The notes beneath the pieces were generated by a model. The model saw nothing but the letters and a program-made list of their open reading frames with translations, had not been told where the DNA came from and ran no database searches. Below are positions 17,768 to 26,332 of a DNA stretch of 64,000 nt, piece after piece (positions within the stretch are counted from its first letter, which is position 1; each line of letters begins with the position of its first letter). Position numbers and translations under genes: made by a program. The DNA comes from CADEER01 sp965216585 (GTDB taxonomy: Bacteria > Desulfobacterota > Binatia > HRBIN30 > CADEER01). Where the stretch lies: contig CBDCGC010000002.1 of the NCBI GenBank assembly GCA_965216585.1, positions 372,001 to 436,000 on the forward strand, written 5' to 3'.

Positions 17768-18118
17768 GGGCTGTCGGTCAGGTCTTGATCGTCGTGGCGG
17801 GCCCCGGCCGGCGCGGGAGGACAGCCGCGCAGCCGGCCGGGGGCCGTCAGAGGAATCGCGATGCCAACCGCGACCCGAACCCATCGGCGATCCAAGGGAC
17901 GCAACAGGTGTGCCACTCGCATTTGGGTTCAGGTCGGCGGGGTCGGTCGATGTGAGGTGTCCAATCCGGCAGAATTGGAAGCCCACCATGTCCGGTTGGC
18001 CGGACAGGTGTCGCACTCGATCTGAGCTTGATCCGGCGCTTCGCTCGAGTCGGCGAGCCCAGCGAGCTCCGGATCTATGCTGAAGGGGCGTGCAGGTTGG
18101 CTGATCAGCGCCGCCTGC
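17768..18118. other. Convergent intergenic region, no gene seen
   Basis: 351 bp between convergent genes. It contains two near-identical 16-17 bp elements (CAGGTGTgcCACTCGca at 17905 and CAGGTGTcgCACTCGa at 18005) exactly 100 bp apart, and a short palindrome CCGGTTGGCCGG. It might be decayed repeat DNA. No convincing coding frame. Confidence 0.45.
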
Positions 18119-19504
18119 TCAGGGAACGCCGCCGTAGTTGAGGGCTACGGTATTGATGGCGCTTTCGCGGTGCGAGCACAGGATGCAGTCGACTTCGGCG
18201 GCCGGAGACGGAGCGCAAGAGTCGAGGGCGCCCAATTGCGCCGTGGTGCACTTGAGCGGGATCTTGGTCGCCACTTTCGTTTCAAACTTGGCCAGCTTGT
18301 CGGCGGTCTTCGCATCCGTGGGAGGTATGTAGACGCCGGCGACGACGGAGCCGATGCAGAGCTGGGCGGCGTTGCCCGCGACGCCGTCCTTGTTGCGTTT
18401 GTCGATACACTTTTGCATGAACTTCAGCGCTTTGGTTGCGAACTTGCGTCCTTCGTTGGCGATCGTCTTCTGGCACTTTTGTTCGTCGGAATCACTGCTC
18501 GGAACCAAGGCGCCGTACTGCAATGCGATCAAATCGTCGCTGCTCTGCCAGTGATTCTCGACCAGGCAGTCTTTCAAGCCGCTGACGTCGGCGGCGCAGG
18601 TGTCGAGGTTGGCGAGGATTGGGTCGGTGCACTTCTTGTCGATCAACAAGCGTAGCTTGCTATCGGCCTTGGCGACTTTTTCCGCCGTTTTCGCGTCGGT
18701 CGGAGGTGTGTGGACGCCGAGGTTCAGTGTGCCGCGGCAGACGTCGATCGGGTCGCCGACGATCTTGCCCTTCTGGAGATTGTTCAAGCACGTCTGCACG
18801 GCCTTGAGCTTCTTCTTCAGGTACACGAAGCCCGCCTTACCGATGGTCTTCTGGCAATTCTGTTCGTCCTTGTCGGTGATCAGAACTGGATCCAGCGGTG
18901 AGATGTCAGAGGGGCAAGTGAAAGGAGGCGCCGGAGTTGCTGTCGGCGTCGCGGTCGACGTCGGTGTCGGCGTGGGGGCAGACGCGTTGAAGACCTCGAG
19001 GCTGGTCATCGTCGCTCGATCACCGCTGATGTTGCTATTGAAGTCGACGGCGTTGCCCCAGCCCTCGAGTGTGACGGAAGTGAAGGTGAGTGGCGCCGTC
19101 CACAGAAAAGAGAACTCGACCGAGCCCGATCCGCCCTGTGCCTTCGGTGCGGTATGTGTGATCTCGCCGAACAAGACCTGAGTGCTGGCCGATTGCGAAC
19201 CGCCGACTGCGAAGGTGCCGTCGAGCGCTGACACGTTGAGACCGCCGAACGGCTGGCCGGCCGGCATGCTCATGTCGGTGATGATCATCGTGTATTCGTT
19301 GGTGGAGCCCGCCGCCACGGAGGTTGGACCAGAGATCGAAACCAGAGGTGCGGTGCCGCCGTTGTGGCAAAAGTTGCAACCGTCGGTTGGGTTCGGAAAG
19401 CTCGATGTGTCGATACCGGTCGAGAATGCAAAGGTGCCGGAAACCGAGAAGAGCACGCATGCCCACGAGAGCAGTGCGGATGTCGCCAATCGCAGTCGAA
19501 TCAT
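18119..19504 (-). CDS. Secreted CxxCH protein with choice-of-anchor-V-like domain and two cysteine-rich repeats
   Basis: 461 residues with a modular layout. A signal peptide (about residues 1-27) is followed by a single c-type haem motif CNFCH (Cys43, Cys46, His47). Next comes a beta-sandwich domain resembling choice-of-anchor V/reelin-type domains (about 55-170), a Thr/Pro linker (APTPTPTSTATPTATPAPP), and two tandem, roughly 110-residue Cys-rich helical repeats (about 205-325 and 335-455). Both repeats start DEQxCQKTI and contain PPTDAKTA. ATG at 19504 is preceded by GGGGGAAGG. It is likely extracytoplasmic; the haem site could give it an electron-transfer role. The repeat is not a family I can name. 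Confidence 0.8.
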   Translation of the reverse strand: MIRLRLATSALLSWACVLFSVSGTFAFSTGIDTSSFPNPTDGCNFCHNGGTAPLVSISGPTSVAAGSTNEYTMIITDMSMPAGQPFGGLNVSALDGTFAVGGSQSASTQVLFGEITHTAPKAQGGSGSVEFSFLWTAPLTFTSVTLEGWGNAVDFNSNISGDRATMTSLEVFNASAPTPTPTSTATPTATPAPPFTCPSDISPLDPVLITDKDEQNCQKTIGKAGFVYLKKKLKAVQTCLNNLQKGKIVGDPIDVCRGTLNLGVHTPPTDAKTAEKVAKADSKLRLLIDKKCTDPILANLDTCAADVSGLKDCLVENHWQSSDDLIALQYGALVPSSDSDEQKCQKTIANEGRKFATKALKFMQKCIDKRNKDGVAGNAAQLCIGSVVAGVYIPPTDAKTADKLAKFETKVATKIPLKCTTAQLGALDSCAPSPAAEVDCILCSHRESAINTVALNYGGVP

Positions 19505-19794
19505 GAACCTTCCCCCTGATGCTGGGTTGCCCGAGAAGCGAGGCAACGGCGACAGCCTGACGCGTGTACGTCCGGCTTGCAAGGTCTTTTGCACGACCTC
19601 GGTCGGGCGATTCAGCGCCAGGTGCCGAGCTGACTGCGAGAGTGGCCGCGAATGAAGAAGAATTCAGATAGCGAATCGCGTCGCAAATCGAGTCGGCTAG
19701 CAAGAGAAAGTCAGAAGGTCACGGAACCATGCGCTGACGTCGCCGCACCTGCCCGGGGGCATCGCCGTACTTTGCTATCTCTCGTTTCTTGCGC

Positions 19795-22134
19795 CTACGA
19801 CGAGCGATCGGCTGCCAGCAGGCCGGCGTGGCGACCCTGGGCGAGTGATTCGATGGCGTCGACGTAGCGGATGGCGTCGCGAATCTCGCCGGCGAGGCGC
19901 TGGCGCTTGTCGGCGGTGGCGCCGTCGGCCGTCTTCAACAAGCCGCGATTACCTGCCAGCTTGAGGGCGGTGGCAAAGAGGGCCTTGGATACCGACTCGC
20001 CGCTGCGGATACGCCGTTGCAGTTGGTACTGCCGCCCGAGCGCGAGACAGGCTTTGCTGAACGCAGCCTCGTCGCCGGGATCGGGCTTGCCTTGTTCGAG
20101 GGTGTCAGTGACGACTCGATAGGCCTCGAGGAAGGGGCGCAGAGTTCGGTGCGCGCTGAACGGCCGGATGCTTCGCAACACGCTGAGGATGCCGTCGGCG
20201 CCGCTGGCGACACGACCCTGCCAATCCTCGTCGTGTAGTGCCAGCTCATCGTCTATTTCGCGCTGGTAGGTGTCTTTCTCGGCAAAGAAGAATTCGAACT
20301 TGAGCAAGTCGCGCAGCCGCAAGGTCGCTCTACGAAATTCGCTGAGCGCATCGGTGACGTCGGGTTCGGCGGCGCGAACCAACGCCAGCTCGGCGATCGA
20401 GGCGTTGATGAAGAAATGGATGATGGTGTTGCGGTAGTACGCCGCTGTGAGATGCTGCTCGGGACCGATGGCGTAGACCGGCTCCGGACCTTCGGTGAAG
20501 ACGGTGGCGACACCGGAGTCGACGAGAGCGTCGAGCGTGCGCTCGATGAGATCGGCGCCGATGGAATCGACGGGGATGGTTGCCGGCAGATCTTTGCGCG
20601 CGGCGTAGTCGAGGAGATCGCCGAGTGACGCGACGACCTCGGCGACGGTCAAGGCGCGGTCGCCGAAGCCGAGCATGGCCATGGTGACGAGAGAGGTCGG
20701 AGTGATCGGCGTCACTCGGTTGATGCGCACGGCGGTCTCGAAGGCCACCTTTTCGACGGTGAGGTCCTTGCCGCCGGGGCTCGTGTTGTCGACCGACTCG
20801 CGCACGGAGATGGGTTCGCCGAAGCGCACGTGAACGTCGCCTTGTTTTCGACGCAGCTTGCCGACGAAATCGACGAGCCAGCGAAAGCTCTCGGCTTGCT
20901 TGGTGGCGCCGCGCTGTTCGGCGACGTAGTCGCCGACGTCGCCGATCTGCTCGTAGGCGATGGACACCGGGATGAGGTAGACGTCATCGCTCTTGCCGCG
21001 GCGAAAGGCGTTGACGACGTTGGCGAAAAGGCCGAAGCGCGGCGGCAGAAGCTTGCCGGAGCGCGAGCGACCGCCCTCGAGATACCACTCGAGCGAGAAG
21101 CGCTTTTCGATCAGATAGTCGATGTAGTGTTGCAGCACCAACTTGTAGGTCGGATTGTCTTTGAACGTACGGCGGATGAAGAAGATGCCACTGCGCCGCA
21201 GGATGGCGCCGATGGGGAAGAAGTTCATGTTGATGCCGCCGGCGGTGTGGTTGGGCGGATGCGCCTTCTCGTAGAGGATGTGTTGGAGGACGAGGTGGTC
21301 GAGGTTCGATTTGTGCGTCGGCAGGAAAACGATCGGGTGCTGTTGGCCGAGGGCAAAGATCGATTCGAGATCCTCGTCGCGGTAGCGAATCTCCTCGTTG
21401 TAGGACCGAGTGTAGAGCAGGCGGATGAGCTGAGCGGCGAGGTCGATGATGTAGGGGCTGTGGGCGGCGGCGATCTCGTCGAGGTAGCTGGCCGCCTCTT
21501 TTTCGACGCTTGCCTCGGCTGTGCCGAGCTCCGCCGCCAGGTTGGAGAGGGCGCCGCGGAAGTTGGCGCGCGTCAGGATGTCGTCGCGTACGAAGCGCGG
21601 GACTTTGTAGCGGGCGCCGCGCACCCGGCGCTCTGCGCGTTCGAGCGCAAGCGCCGCCTGGCGGGCGACGAATTCCGCCAGGCCGAGCGTCTGAGCAGTG
21701 TCGCTGCCACAGGCGTCGCGCCAGCGGCGGCGCAAGTCGGAAAGCGGTGCCGGCTCGCCTTCGACGATCCGACAGCGCTCGGGTGCGGCGCGCAGAATCC
21801 ACATCTGGCGCAGCACGCCCGGATCGCGCGGATCGCCAAAGGTCGACAGGTCCGACATGCGGGCGGCGCGCACGCCGTTGACGGTTTTGGGGAACCAGGC
21901 GACGCGCAGCGGCGCCAGCATCGGGTCGGCGCCGCTGGCGAGGGTCGCTTCGAGTCGTTCATCGACCGTCGTCGAGCTCGGCCGGCGAGAGGGGGGAATG
22001 GGTACGGCGGTACTGTGCTTGCCGTTGCCGTGCTCGGCGATCCAGGTCTCGATCAGATTCCTCTCGACACGCGATGATGCGTCGACGAGGAAGACCGTAT
22101 GTTGCTCGCTCTTGGTCAATGGGCAGTCCGCCAA
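19795..22134 (-). CDS. plsB: Glycerol-3-phosphate 1-O-acyltransferase (PlsB-like)
   Basis: First step of phospholipid synthesis: acylates sn-glycerol-3-phosphate at position 1 at the inner membrane. 779 residues, close to E. coli PlsB (807). Acyltransferase blocks are visible: LPTHKSNLD (catalytic HX4D), GAILRRSGIFFIRRTF, WYLEGGRSRSGKLLPP (glycerol-3-phosphate-binding GGRSR) and LIPVSIAYEQ. The C-terminal third is helical, as in PlsB. The start at 22134 is a TTG without a good ribosome site; the first ~30 residues could be over-extended. No plsC or plsX nearby. Confidence 0.9.
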   Translation of the reverse strand: MADCPLTKSEQHTVFLVDASSRVERNLIETWIAEHGNGKHSTAVPIPPSRRPSSTTVDERLEATLASGADPMLAPLRVAWFPKTVNGVRAARMSDLSTFGDPRDPGVLRQMWILRAAPERCRIVEGEPAPLSDLRRRWRDACGSDTAQTLGLAEFVARQAALALERAERRVRGARYKVPRFVRDDILTRANFRGALSNLAAELGTAEASVEKEAASYLDEIAAAHSPYIIDLAAQLIRLLYTRSYNEEIRYRDEDLESIFALGQQHPIVFLPTHKSNLDHLVLQHILYEKAHPPNHTAGGINMNFFPIGAILRRSGIFFIRRTFKDNPTYKLVLQHYIDYLIEKRFSLEWYLEGGRSRSGKLLPPRFGLFANVVNAFRRGKSDDVYLIPVSIAYEQIGDVGDYVAEQRGATKQAESFRWLVDFVGKLRRKQGDVHVRFGEPISVRESVDNTSPGGKDLTVEKVAFETAVRINRVTPITPTSLVTMAMLGFGDRALTVAEVVASLGDLLDYAARKDLPATIPVDSIGADLIERTLDALVDSGVATVFTEGPEPVYAIGPEQHLTAAYYRNTIIHFFINASIAELALVRAAEPDVTDALSEFRRATLRLRDLLKFEFFFAEKDTYQREIDDELALHDEDWQGRVASGADGILSVLRSIRPFSAHRTLRPFLEAYRVVTDTLEQGKPDPGDEAAFSKACLALGRQYQLQRRIRSGESVSKALFATALKLAGNRGLLKTADGATADKRQRLAGEIRDAIRYVDAIESLAQGRHAGLLAADRSS

Positions 22135-22405
22135 AGCCCGAGGACACTAGCGCCGCAGTGCCGGAGAACTCAAATGACGACTTGCGCCGACCGGCGTCGC
22201 CGCGTCATGGCGCTGATGAATCAAATCATGTAGACGCCCGCGAAAGTGCATGTCCAATCGTGTCACTGGGCACCGGGCCTCGAAAGATGTTTCGCCACAG
22301 TGTCGTTTCGCTGGAGACTCGAAGATGCGATGGTATGCGAATGTGTGACGGGGATCTGGGCGGCATCGGCTCGCGATTCATGAATGGCGCGGGCTAGCTG
22401 TCGAT

Positions 22406-22756
22406 ATGGTTTCGCTCTGGCGCACACTCTTCGTCGCCGCCGTCGCCGTCACCTGTGTGCTCTGCCTGGCGCCTCTGCGCGGGTCGTCGGCGGTGCCATC
22501 GGCTGACAAGATCGCTCACTATTTGATGTTCCTCACCAACGGCGTGCTGGCGATCCCCGCTTTTTCTCCGCCGGCCCGAAAGCGAGCTTGGTGGTTCCTG
22601 TTGATCCTCGGTTTCATCTTGGAAGTGCTGCAGGGGTTGGTGCCGATGCGCCAACCGTCGCTGGCGGACGGCATTGCCAACGCCGGTGGAACTCTGACCG
22701 CCTGGCTCGCCGCATGGATCGCGCAGCGAGGCTCGTCCGGTGCTGGAGTAACATAG
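22406..22756 (+). CDS. VanZ-like membrane protein
   Basis: 116 residues, three to four membrane helices, with the VanZ-family signatures DKIAHYLMF, ILEVLQGLVPMR and SLADGIANAGG. VanZ of the vancomycin cluster gives low-level teicoplanin resistance, but chromosomal homologues like this are common envelope proteins of unknown function. The 271 bp upstream to the plsB start carries no gene. Confidence 0.85.
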   Translation: MVSLWRTLFVAAVAVTCVLCLAPLRGSSAVPSADKIAHYLMFLTNGVLAIPAFSPPARKRAWWFLLILGFILEVLQGLVPMRQPSLADGIANAGGTLTAWLAAWIAQRGSSGAGVT

Positions 22757-22864
22757 CGGCGGCGGCAATTTCTCGAGCAAATTTGAGCTTTGCTTCGCCG
22801 CGGCCGGCGTCTATCATGCAAACTTGCGGCGCCGTTGCCCGGCGCGCCGGACAGGGAGAACTCA

Positions 22865-23233
22865 ATGATGGAGATGTGCTCGAGATTTGTCTTGCTAACC
22901 TGCCTGGTGGCGCTCGCAGTGGCGTTGTCGGCGCAGGCCGAGGACGAGCGGGCGGATGGAACGCTCAGCGACCGCCCGACAACTGCTTCGGGGATGCGTG
23001 TTTTCGTCGACCCCGAGAGCGGTGAAATTATCTCGAAACCACTTGAAGTCGAGTCTCCGGGGGCCCGCCTGTCGGGTTTTTCTGACGACGAGGTCGAGCT
23101 GGTCGAAGAGGTCAATCCGGCTGGGGGGTACACGATCGATCTCGGGCGGCGCTTTGGTGCTGCGGCGCGCGCTCGCGCCACTGCCGAGGGGGTCGAGGTC
23201 GAGTGCACGACGGACCGGGCGGCGACCAGGTGA
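22865..23233 (+). CDS. Small secreted protein coupled to the downstream metalloprotease
   Basis: 122 residues: a signal peptide (CSRFVLLTCLVALAVALSAQA) and an acidic mature part containing GMRVFVDPESGEIISKP and ELVEEVNPAGGYTIDLG. I do not recognise the family. ATG at 22865 follows GGGAG (two more in-frame ATGs lie within four codons). Its TGA overlaps the ATG of the metalloprotease (TGATG), so the two products are made in step. An inhibitor, chaperone or co-secreted partner of the protease is a reasonable inference only. Confidence 0.7.
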   Translation: MMEMCSRFVLLTCLVALAVALSAQAEDERADGTLSDRPTTASGMRVFVDPESGEIISKPLEVESPGARLSGFSDDEVELVEEVNPAGGYTIDLGRRFGAAARARATAEGVEVECTTDRAATR

Positions 23234-24882
23234 TGCGCTCCTTCCTTGTTGGCGCGGCGATCCTTGCCCTTTTGGTGGAGCCGCTGGCGGCGGCGACCAT
23301 CACCATCGTCAATCTCGATGGTCCGGCCGAGGGATTCAACGACATCACGGCGGTGGCGCCGGTGGGTGGGAACACGGGAACGACGCTCGGCGAGCAACGG
23401 CTGATCGCCATGCAGCACGCCGCCGACATTTGGGCCAACCTGCTCAACAGCGACGTCGAGATTCGCGTCGACGCCAGCTTCGATCCGCTCTTTTGCAACG
23501 CCTCCAGCGCCACTCTCGGCGGCGCCGGGACGAACAGCCTGCATCGAGATTTTCCCGGCGCCGCGCTGCCGGCGACGTGGTATCCGCAGGCACTGGCCAA
23601 CTCGATGGCCGGGATCGATCTCGATCCCGACAGCGACATCTTTGCCGAGTTCAACAGCTCCCTCGGCACCACCTGCGCCTTTCCCAACGTCTGGTACTAC
23701 GGTCTCGACGCGACTCCGCCGGGTGCCGATACCGACTTCGTCACCGTCGCCTTGCACGAGATCGGACACGGTCTCGGCTTTCTCACGCTGGTCGGCTTGA
23801 ACAGCGGTGCTCCGCTGTCGGGGTTCGACGACGCCTACATGGTGCATATGGAGAATCACGCCACCGGTTTGAACTATCCGGCGATGACCGACGGCCAACG
23901 CGCCGCCGCCAACGTCGCCACCGGCGATCTGCATTGGACCGGAGCCAACGTCGTTGCGGCGAGTGGAATTCTCACCGGCGGTCGCGAGCCGATCAGCGGT
24001 CACGTCGAGCTCTACGCACCAAACCCGACCGAGGGTGGATCGTCGCTTTCGCACTTCAGCACCTCGCTGTCGCCAGACGAGGCAATGGAGCCTTTTTACA
24101 CGCAGGCGCTGCACGACCCCGGACTGGCGGTCGAGTTGATGTTCGACATCGGTTGGCTGCCCAACAACTGCGGCAACGGCACGCTCGAAGGCGCCGAGGA
24201 ATGCGACGACGCCAACGCGGTCTCCGGCGATGGCTGCTCGGCCTGCAAGATCGACGAGTGTTTCACCTGTAGCGGCACGCCGTCGAGCTGCACGCCACAG
24301 ACCGGAAGCAGCTGCGACGACGGTCAGGCCTGCACGTCCACCGACACCTGCCAGGCCGGTGTGTGCGTTGGTGATGCGACGCCGCTGAGCGGCTGTCGGA
24401 CGGGAACGCAAGCTGAGAAGGGCCTGCTCTTGCTCAAGGACAAGGCGTCCAACAAGGGCGACAAGCTGGTGTGGAAGCTGCTGCGCGGCGAGGCGAGCAC
24501 CGCCGCCGACTTCGGCGATCCGCTCAACTCGACCGACTACCTGATGTGCGTCTACGACCAGACCGGCGCCACCGACACGGTCATCATGTCCCTGGAAATT
24601 CCCGCCGGTGCGCTGTGGCAGAGCAAGAACTTCGGTTTCAAATACCGTGACAAGCAACGGACCAACGACGGCGTCAAGGTCGTCGTCTTGAAGGAGGGTG
24701 ACGAGGGCAAGTCGGTCATCATCGTCAAGGGCAAGGGAGTCAACCTGCCGATGGCCGACCTCACGTCTCTCGATCTGCCCATACGTGTCCAGATTGGCAA
24801 CGGCAGCGAGTGCTGGGAGTCGAGTTTCGAGAACACCGTCCTCAAGAGCACGCCGGAGATCTTCAAAGCCAAGCCGGAGTAG
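23233..24882 (+). CDS. Secreted zinc metalloprotease with Myxococcus-type cysteine-rich repeat
   Basis: 549 residues. Signal peptide (RSFLVGAAILALLVEPLAAA), then a protease domain with the zinc motif HEIGHGLGF (His175, Glu176, His179). At the place of a metzincin third His there is Thr, so it is not a standard metzincin. A Cys-rich repeat follows at about residues 312-340 (CGNGTLEGAEECDD...SGDGCSACK, DUF4215-like), then a second Cys cluster (SSCDDGQACTSTDTC). The C-terminal ~155 residues form a beta-rich domain beginning KGLLLLKDKASNKGDKLVWK. It starts inside the upstream gene's stop (TGATG). Probably an exported or surface protease. Confidence 0.85.
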   Translation: MRSFLVGAAILALLVEPLAAATITIVNLDGPAEGFNDITAVAPVGGNTGTTLGEQRLIAMQHAADIWANLLNSDVEIRVDASFDPLFCNASSATLGGAGTNSLHRDFPGAALPATWYPQALANSMAGIDLDPDSDIFAEFNSSLGTTCAFPNVWYYGLDATPPGADTDFVTVALHEIGHGLGFLTLVGLNSGAPLSGFDDAYMVHMENHATGLNYPAMTDGQRAAANVATGDLHWTGANVVAASGILTGGREPISGHVELYAPNPTEGGSSLSHFSTSLSPDEAMEPFYTQALHDPGLAVELMFDIGWLPNNCGNGTLEGAEECDDANAVSGDGCSACKIDECFTCSGTPSSCTPQTGSSCDDGQACTSTDTCQAGVCVGDATPLSGCRTGTQAEKGLLLLKDKASNKGDKLVWKLLRGEASTAADFGDPLNSTDYLMCVYDQTGATDTVIMSLEIPAGALWQSKNFGFKYRDKQRTNDGVKVVVLKEGDEGKSVIIVKGKGVNLPMADLTSLDLPIRVQIGNGSECWESSFENTVLKSTPEIFKAKPE

Positions 24883-24890
24883 CTGATTCT

Positions 24891-25610
24891 CTAACCTTTG
24901 GGCAGTCTGACGCCCCAGTCGGCGAGGATCTTCGATTCCTCGGTGGCGCTGAGTGCCTTCTTGAATCTGGCCCCGGAGACGCCGTCGACGCGCGCCTTGC
25001 ACTCTGCCCAGGTCTGGTGACGCTGAGCTTCGCCGCCGACCAGGCTGAGGTAGCTGTAGGCGCGCCGCGGTTGATTCTTCGAACGCCGGCGCGGCGGCGG
25101 CGCGGCGCCTGTCGGTGGCGTCAGGTCGATGTCATAGGCGGACACCTTGCCGCGGAATAGCTCGACGTGATTGCCGAGTGCGAGCTCGGAGGCGATGGTG
25201 TCGGCGCGTTCGTTGCCTGGCACGCCGGCGTGGCCGGGGACGTAGAGCCAGTCGATCTTGACCCCGATGGTACCCGACACGGAGGCCAGTCGCTCCCACA
25301 GGTCCCGGTTGAGAACCTCGCCGCCGATGGCGGTCTTCCATCCTTTGCGCCGCCAACCGAAGATCCACTGGGTGATGCCTTTGATGAGATACGTGGAGTC
25401 GGTGTAGATGGCCACGGCTGCCGGCGTCGTTCTGATTCGCTCGAGCGCCTGGATCGCGGCCTGCATCTCCATGCGGTTGTTGGTCGTGTTGGGATCGGCG
25501 CCGCCGAGCTCGTGGACGTTTTCCCCATCGCAGAGAATCGCCCCCCAACCACCGGGCCCCGGATTCCCCTTCGCCGCGCCGTCGGTGTAGATCGAGATCG
25601 CTTTCGCCAT
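24891..25610 (-). CDS. rnhA: Ribonuclease HI with C-terminal viroplasmin-like domain
   Basis: Cleaves RNA in RNA:DNA hybrids. The N-terminal ~145 residues are RNase HI with the acidic catalytic set visible in IYTDGAAKGNPGPGGWG (Asp10), NNRMEMQAA (Glu), IYTDSTYLIKG (Asp) and PGHAGVPGNERADTIA (final Asp). A Pro/Arg linker is followed by a C-terminal ~50-residue segment (SYLSLVGGEAQRHQTWAECK...GARFKK) that resembles the caulimovirus viroplasmin/RNase H1 hybrid-binding domain, which normally sits at the N-terminus of eukaryotic and some bacterial RNases H. ATG at 25610 begins exactly at the RNase fold. Confidence 0.92.
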   Translation of the reverse strand: MAKAISIYTDGAAKGNPGPGGWGAILCDGENVHELGGADPNTTNNRMEMQAAIQALERIRTTPAAVAIYTDSTYLIKGITQWIFGWRRKGWKTAIGGEVLNRDLWERLASVSGTIGVKIDWLYVPGHAGVPGNERADTIASELALGNHVELFRGKVSAYDIDLTPPTGAAPPPRRRSKNQPRRAYSYLSLVGGEAQRHQTWAECKARVDGVSGARFKKALSATEESKILADWGVRLPKG

Positions 25611-25741
25611 GCGGTGGTCATAACCACTTCCGCCCGCCGGCGCGAGGCGATTGCGCCTGCAACTTCCCCCTGTGGTCGTAGTTGCCCACCGCTGTCCGGC
25701 CACGGCTGGTTGGCCGAGCAGAAATCTGGAATGATCGGTCG

Positions 25742-26317
25742 ATGCAACGAGCGGAGCTTGTCATCGTATTGGCCTTGGCGCTTTGTTCTTTCGCCTGCAA
25801 CGGTTCCAACTCGCCTTCCGGCTCGCTCGCCGGCAGCTTGCTCGGCGGGCACGAGGTGGAGGCGGCCGGTCTGAAGCTCGAAGTGCCGTCGGCATGGCGA
25901 CCGCTGCCGCCGCGCCAGAGTGGGCTGGTCAAGCGGGCGGCGCAGATGGAGATTCCCGGTGCCGCCGGCTTTGCCGAGGTCGCCGTCTTTCACTTCGGCG
26001 AAGGCAGAGGGGGGAAGGTCGAGGCGAACCTGACACGCTGGGCGGCGCAGGTCGAAATGGAAGAGGGGGGCGAAGCCGAGCGCGAGTATTTCGAGGAGGG
26101 ATCATTCGCCATCACCATGTTGAGTGCCAAGGGTACCTTGCGGGCGAGCCGCTTCGGCATGGGCCCCAGTGTCGATCGCCCCGAGTCGATGCTCATCGCC
26201 GCCGTCGTCGAGGGACCGGGCGGGCCGTGGTTCTTCAAGGCGACCGGACCGACGGCGACGCTCGAGCCGCAGCGCCAGCTCTTCACGACGATGCTGAAGA
26301 GCGCCCGTCTCGACTAG
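25742..26317 (+). CDS. Hypothetical lipoprotein-like exported protein
   Basis: 191 residues. A signal sequence (LVIVLALALCSFAC) ends in a Cys that may be lipidated, followed by a Ser/Gly-rich spacer. The mature domain (about 40-190) contains GLKLEVPSAWRPLPP and ends with PQRQLFTTMLKSARLD, a layout like proteins that bind or report on membrane stress, but no family is recognised. ATG at 25742 is chosen to begin at the signal peptide. It is divergent from the RNase H gene and convergent with the crotonase gene, with 15 bp between the two stops. Confidence 0.65.
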   Translation: MQRAELVIVLALALCSFACNGSNSPSGSLAGSLLGGHEVEAAGLKLEVPSAWRPLPPRQSGLVKRAAQMEIPGAAGFAEVAVFHFGEGRGGKVEANLTRWAAQVEMEEGGEAEREYFEEGSFAITMLSAKGTLRASRFGMGPSVDRPESMLIAAVVEGPGGPWFFKATGPTATLEPQRQLFTTMLKSARLD

Positions 26318-26332
26318 GATTTACGCCGATCT

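Noticed and set aside
19652..19867. 71-codon plus-strand frame between the CxxCH gene and plsB
   Set aside because: Runs into the plsB coding region on the opposite strand and lacks any motif or ribosome site.
22519..25002. 827-codon open frame antisense to VanZ, the small secreted protein and the metalloprotease
   Set aside because: It crosses three plus-strand genes with signal peptides and catalytic motifs, and its own translation has no domain.
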